Source of the DNA: Verrucomicrobiota bacterium
GTDB taxonomy: Bacteria > Verrucomicrobiota > Verrucomicrobiia > Opitutales > UBA953
Assembly (NCBI GenBank): GCA_016871725.1
Contig: VHCL01000014.1
Location: 1 to 40,508 of the forward strand
DNA: 40,508 nt
Reading direction: 5' to 3'
In this document: positions 38,884 through 40,508 of the stretch, piece by piece
Numbering within the stretch: position 1 is the stretch's first letter
Layout of the letters: every line of letters starts with the position of its first letter
Program-made: the position numbers and the translations under genes
The notes under the pieces: generated by a model
What the model was told of the DNA's origin: nothing
What the model saw: only the letters and a program-made list of their open reading frames with translations
The model's database searches: none

Positions 38884-40508
38884 CCTTGGCCCGTCGGGCG
38901 CACCAGGCAACCCACATGTCGCGGAGCGCCTGTTCGAGGCGGCGGGTGAACCCTTCGGCGTCGAGCAAAGGCGAGGCCTGCATCCGCGCGCGCAGTTCCG
39001 GCCGCAGGAGGGCGAGGCGGGCGGGATCACGGGAGAGCGCGACGGCCCGGGCCACGTAAGCGTCCGCGTCCGGGACCGCCAGTTCGGCCAGACCGATGTT
39101 GGTGAGCAGGCTCAGTCCGGCCCGGCCGAGGTTGCGTTCGCCCACGAGCGAGACCACCGGCACGCCCATCCAGAGGGCGTCCAGCGTGGTCGTCATCCCG
39201 GCGTAAGGGAAGGTGTCGAGGGCGACGTCGATCTCGGCGTAGCGGCTCAGCAGGGCGCCTTGGGATAGCTCCGGGGTCAGCGGCACGTAGTCGAAGAAGA
39301 GGATCCGGTCGGCGGCCACGCCCATGCCCGCCAGTTTCGCCACGATGTTCCGACGGTGGGAGCCCTGCTTGGCGAGGAGACGCAGGCGCGAGCCGGGGAC
39401 GGCTTCGAGGATCCGCGCCCACGCCCGCAGGACCTGGTCGTTGATCTTGCACGTGTTGTTGAGCGAGCCGAACGTGAAGCCTTGGCCGGCGAGGCAGGGC
39501 GGCGGGGTGATCTCCGGGTATCCCGCCGGGGGCTCATAGCAGGTCCAGCAGTCGGGAAGCAGGCACGCCTGCTCGGCGGGGTCGGCCAGGAGGTTTCCTC
39601 CGGGCGGCTCGAGGAAGGCGTCGGTGAGCCGATAGTCCATCGTCGAGAGTCCGGAGGTCTCCGGGTAGCCCAGCCAGGACGCCTGGACGGGGGCCGGCTT
39701 GAGGGCGAAGACTTCGAGGCGGTTGTCCGACGTGTGCAGGCTGACGTCGACGAGGATGTCGATACGGTCTTCGCGGATCATCGCGGCGACCTCGGCGGGC
39801 GGGACGCCGCCGATCTCGCGCCAGCCGGCCGCGGCCGCGCGGAAGGCCCGGCCGAACTCGTCCGCGGGCGCGGCCGAGTAGCCGAAGATCTCGAAGCCCT
39901 CGGCCGCGTGCCGGCGGAAGGAGGGCAGCAGGGCGCGGCCGACGACGTGGTCGCGGAAGTCCGCCGACACGAAGCCCACGCGCAGACGGCGGCCCGGCTC
40001 GGGAGGATTGGCGTGCGCGGGCGGCCGGGCCGGGACGAAGCGCTGGTTCCAACGCGCATGCTCGGCGCGCAGGTCCGCGGCCGTCGTGGCCGGATCATAA
40101 TGCATGATCAGGATGAGGTTGCTGTGCACCGACGCGGAGGTCGGGTCGAGTTCGACGCACTGCCGGAGACGGCGCACCGCTTCGCCGGCCTCCCCGAGCT
40201 CCTTGTGGATGACCGCAAGGTTGTTGAGCGGCACCGGGTGGGTGGGCTGGGCCGCGATGGCCTGACGGAAGCAGTCCGCCGCTCCGTCGAGGTCGCACTC
40301 CTCCTGCAGGAGGGCGCCGAGGTTCGTGGCGACGCCGAAGTGCGTGGGCCGGCGAGCGAGGACCTCGCGGTACCAGGCGCGGGCTTCGGCCCGCTCACCT
40401 CCCGCATGCAGGGCGATGCCCAGCTGGAGTTCCGCGTCGGGATTCTCGGGGTGCAGGCGCAGGGAGGTCCGCAGGCTGGCCGCCGCCTCCGCGTGCCGGC
40501 CGAGGGCG
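38876..40508 (-). CDS. TPR protein with SPINDLY/OGT-type (GT41) glycosyltransferase domain, 5' end beyond window
   Basis: The frame is open from the right edge to the TGA at 38876, giving 543 visible residues; the start lies outside the window. The first ~150 visible residues are TPR repeats (for example NPDAELQLGIALHAGGERAEARAWY and PVPLNNLAVIHKELGEAGEAV). The GT41 catalytic part then shows GFVSADFRDHVVGRALLPS, DILVDVSLHTSDNRL, LGYPETSGLSTMDYRLTD, FGSLNNTCKIND with the nucleotide-sugar lysine, and DTFPYAGMTTTLDALWMGVPVV. These match O-GlcNAc or O-fucose transferases. There is no exported-domain signature, so it is probably cytoplasmic and glycosylates proteins. Its sugar donor and targets are unknown. 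It leads directly into the sulfatase gene of block A. Confidence 0.92.
   Translation of the reverse strand, partial: ALGRHAEAAASLRTSLRLHPENPDAELQLGIALHAGGERAEARAWYREVLARRPTHFGVATNLGALLQEECDLDGAADCFRQAIAAQPTHPVPLNNLAVIHKELGEAGEAVRRLRQCVELDPTSASVHSNLILIMHYDPATTAADLRAEHARWNQRFVPARPPAHANPPEPGRRLRVGFVSADFRDHVVGRALLPSFRRHAAEGFEIFGYSAAPADEFGRAFRAAAAGWREIGGVPPAEVAAMIREDRIDILVDVSLHTSDNRLEVFALKPAPVQASWLGYPETSGLSTMDYRLTDAFLEPPGGNLLADPAEQACLLPDCWTCYEPPAGYPEITPPPCLAGQGFTFGSLNNTCKINDQVLRAWARILEAVPGSRLRLLAKQGSHRRNIVAKLAGMGVAADRILFFDYVPLTPELSQGALLSRYAEIDVALDTFPYAGMTTTLDALWMGVPVVSLVGERNLGRAGLSLLTNIGLAELAVPDADAYVARAVALSRDPARLALLRPELRARMQASPLLDAEGFTRRLEQALRDMWVAWCARRAKVG

Noticed and set aside
38872-39030. N-terminal extension of the sulfatase into the glycosyltransferase gene
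   Set aside because: It overlaps a clear catalytic domain in another frame, and the sulfatase signal peptide starts at 38871.

Overview
The window is high-GC bacterial DNA, packed with genes and almost entirely transcribed from the minus strand. I find 24 protein genes on the minus strand, two of them cut by the window edges, and one on the plus strand. I see no rRNA, tRNA, CRISPR array or intact mobile element. Three paired families mark the organism as a member of the PVC superphylum: DUF1549/DUF1553 cytochrome proteins with DUF1501, DUF1592-type cytochrome proteins with DUF1552, and the PVC-type heme-binding dehydrogenase. Verrucomicrobiota seems more likely than Planctomycetota, but that is inference. 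Nearly every gene begins with a signal peptide, so this is a secreted-enzyme island.

Layout in the direction of minus-strand transcription, from the right edge leftwards. Block A (40508-34221): SPINDLY/OGT-like glycosyltransferase with TPRs, sulfatase, SGNH-DUF1080 fusion, TauE/SafE transporter, and a beta-propeller lipoprotein. Block B (34125-28520): DUF1592 cytochrome protein, DUF1552 protein, GH71/GH99-like protein. Block C (28326-22966): a second DUF1592 protein with an internal duplication, a second DUF1552 protein, and a DUF1080 protein. Block D (22858-13293): sulfatase, esterase, SGNH hydrolase, PL14-like lyase, FAD oxidoreductase, and two more sulfatases. A lone plus-strand alpha/beta hydrolase (12224-13288) follows. 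Block E (12101-1): DUF1549/DUF1553 cytochrome protein, DUF1501 protein, sialate O-acetylesterase-like protein, PVC-type dehydrogenase, cytochrome P450, and a membrane protein fused to a spermidine-synthase-like domain.

Together these genes suggest stepwise breakdown of a sulfated, acylated, probably uronic-acid-containing polysaccharide. Four Cys-type sulfatases would remove sulfate and several esterases would remove acyl groups. A lyase and a GH71/99-like enzyme would cut chains. DUF1080 proteins may cleave 3-keto sugars made by one of the redox enzymes. TauE/SafE may export the released sulfur anion. The three cytochrome/Tat-secreted pairs are the least understood part.

The most unusual DNA-level signal is in the short gaps between genes. 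Many hold degenerate tandem repeats with 6-, 7-, 8- or 9-base units, in which part of each unit is constant and the rest varies. There are also perfect hairpins just after stop codons without a T-run, a REP-like palindrome, and hairpins that overlap start codons. Starts lack Shine-Dalgarno sequences, and several have CCCC directly before ATG. No gene-free stretch exceeds 300 bases; the longest gaps are 7401-7607 and 28327-28519.
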